The translations under genes and the position numbers were made by a program. Positions 49,948 to 51,004 of a DNA stretch of 51,004 bases are shown here, piece by piece. Source of the stretch: Chersky-840 sp035532735. GTDB taxonomy: Bacteria > Actinomycetota > Acidimicrobiia > Acidimicrobiales > UBA8190. The notes under the pieces were generated by a model, which made no database searches, was not told where the DNA came from, and saw only the letters and a list, made by a program, of their open reading frames with translations. How positions within the stretch are numbered: the first letter of the stretch is position 1; every line of letters begins with the position of its first letter. The stretch covers positions 1 through 51,004 of the forward strand of contig DATKQM010000017.1 of the NCBI GenBank assembly GCA_035532735.1, in the 5' to 3' direction.

Positions 49948-50754
49948 ATGCGCGGGCTGGCCGGCAAGAACGTCATCGTGACCGGAGCGGCCTCGGGCAT
50001 CGGTCGGGCCTGTGCGGCCCGTCTACTCGAGGAAGGCGCCAGCGTCATGGGCGCAGACCTCGCTGCCGGCGTAGACCCCCCGGGGCTGTCGGCCGGCATC
50101 GGTGGGTGGGCGTTCACCACGGTCGACGTCACCGACGAAGCGTCGGTGATCGCTCTCGTCGACGAGGCCGCTCGTGCCTTCGGGCGCGTCGACGGTCTGG
50201 TGAACGCGGCGGGGGTGGCAGGGGGAGGTGCGGTCCACATGGTCGACACGGCCGAATGGAACCGCGTCGTAGGGGTGAACCTCTCCGGCACCTTCCTCAC
50301 CGCCAAGCACGCCATCGGGCGCATGCTCGAGCAACCGCTCCTCGACGGGGCCCGGGGCGCGGTCGTGACGATCGCCAGCATCGAGGGCATCGAGGGTACC
50401 GCCGGTGGCAGCGCCTACAGCGCGTCGAAGGGCGGCGTCGTGATCCTGACCAAGAACATGGCCATCGACTACGCCGGGCGCGGCATCCGGGTCAACACGG
50501 TGTGCCCGGGGTTCATCGACACGCCGATGACCAAAGCCATATTCGGCGAGGGTATGGAGCGCGCCCGACAGGAGATCATCGCCGAGCACAAGCTGGGCCG
50601 ATTCGGTCAGCCCGATGAGATCGCGGCCGCGGCGGCCTTCTTGCTCTCAGCCGATGCGTCGTTCATCACCGGCCACGCCTTGGTGGTCGACGGCGGCTAT
50701 ACGGCGGGGCGTGACCACGGTGTGACGGAGTTGCTCGGCTTGTCCGGTCCGTAG
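49948..50754 (+). CDS. Short-chain dehydrogenase/reductase (classical SDR)
   Basis: A 268-residue NAD(P)-dependent oxidoreductase. TGAASGIG (12-19) binds the cofactor. NAAG stands at about 86-89, the catalytic Ser in VTIASIEG, and Tyr157-x3-Lys161 in YSASK. INTVCPGFIDTPM-like RVNTVCPGFIDTPM and the ending ITGHALVVDGGYT are family standards. The ATG at 49948 follows GAGGGGG. The substrate cannot be told. It shares its short promoter region with the divergent luciferase-like gene. Confidence 0.94.
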   Translation: MRGLAGKNVIVTGAASGIGRACAARLLEEGASVMGADLAAGVDPPGLSAGIGGWAFTTVDVTDEASVIALVDEAARAFGRVDGLVNAAGVAGGGAVHMVDTAEWNRVVGVNLSGTFLTAKHAIGRMLEQPLLDGARGAVVTIASIEGIEGTAGGSAYSASKGGVVILTKNMAIDYAGRGIRVNTVCPGFIDTPMTKAIFGEGMERARQEIIAEHKLGRFGQPDEIAAAAAFLLSADASFITGHALVVDGGYTAGRDHGVTELLGLSGP

Positions 50755-51004
50755 ACGCTCTCGAACAGAAGCTGACTTCCGCTGGCCGACCGCCCGGTAG
50801 ATCAAGGTGTTTAGATGCGCCCCATCAGGCCATGGCGTGCGACCCTGCCCAGGAACTTGATCTCGGCATTTCAGCCCGGCATCGGCAAGAAGTGAATCCT
50901 CGCTCAAGGCTTCTCGATCAGAGTCAGTACCCACCCGGAATCGGCCCACGATTTGGAGTTTGTTGGCTCCTGCGCAGCGCCCACCGCTGGGTCAGTTCCC
51001 GAAA
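50755..51004. other. Window end, no recognisable gene
   Basis: This stretch of 250 bases after the SDR gene is visibly richer in A and T than its surroundings. Short frames exist in both directions (for example 26 codons from 50814, plus strand), but none has a ribosome binding site or strong codon bias. It may contain a promoter or remnants of a gene beyond the window. Confidence 0.4.

Noticed and set aside
50647..50949. A 100-codon minus-strand frame at the window end
   Set aside because: Half of it is antisense to the SDR gene; no binding site or family pattern.

Overview
The window is a high-GC actinobacterial chromosome segment. GTG starts are common and genes often overlap by 1-4 bases (ATGA, GTGA, TGATG). 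Three luciferase-like oxidoreductases of the F420-type superfamily, a DsbA-like protein of the mycothiol nitroreductase type, a DUF2277 protein and an adenosylcobalamin-dependent ribonucleotide reductase (NrdJ) with an intein fit a free-living actinobacterium. A member of the Acidimicrobiia is my best guess, but that is inference. I see no rRNA, tRNA, CRISPR array, prophage or intact insertion sequence.

Layout. 1-2.7 kb: 3' part of nrdJ carrying a 442-residue intein with a homing-endonuclease domain. 2.7-7.6 kb: GNAT acetyltransferase, methyltransferase, a secreted protein with two almost identical 93-residue repeats, polyphosphate kinase 2, and a luciferase-like oxidoreductase. 7.1-9.8 kb (minus): cobalamin-binding protein, cytochrome P450 and a RibD/DHFR-like reductase in one transcription direction. 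10.3-29.0 kb: an export-rich region with four separate ABC-2 ATPase/permease pairs and two MFS transporters. Between them lie a lipoprotein, the DsbA-like protein, a DUF1275 membrane protein, a second secreted protein, a small acidic protein and a RimJ-like acetyltransferase. One five-gene run (23.2 to 16.8 kb, minus) joins an MFS pump, a MerR regulator, an ABC-2 pair and a large glycosidase-like lipoprotein. 29.0-34.0 kb: Lhr helicase coupled to a nucleoside-phosphorylase-like protein. 34.1-40.1 kb: oxidoreductase, metallo-beta-lactamase-fold hydrolase, TetR regulator, epimerase-like SDR and secreted or membrane proteins of unknown role.

40.1-44.1 kb: a decayed GNAT gene, a limonene-epoxide-hydrolase-like protein, a PAS-domain protein and the Lon protease, bounded by two strong hairpin terminators. 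44.2-47.4 kb (minus): Zn-dependent dehydrogenase, PIG-L deacetylase, NTF2-like protein and VOC protein, preceded by two tiny overlapping genes and a 10-bp tandem repeat. 47.5-50.8 kb: DUF2277 protein, HSL-type esterase, oxidoreductase and a classical SDR. The last 250 bases hold nothing I recognise.

The items least explained by known families are the MerR-linked export and glycosidase operon with a 16-bp palindrome at its head, several small genes of about 55-60 codons, and two decayed genes. No complete new defence or biosynthetic system can be proved from the sequence alone.
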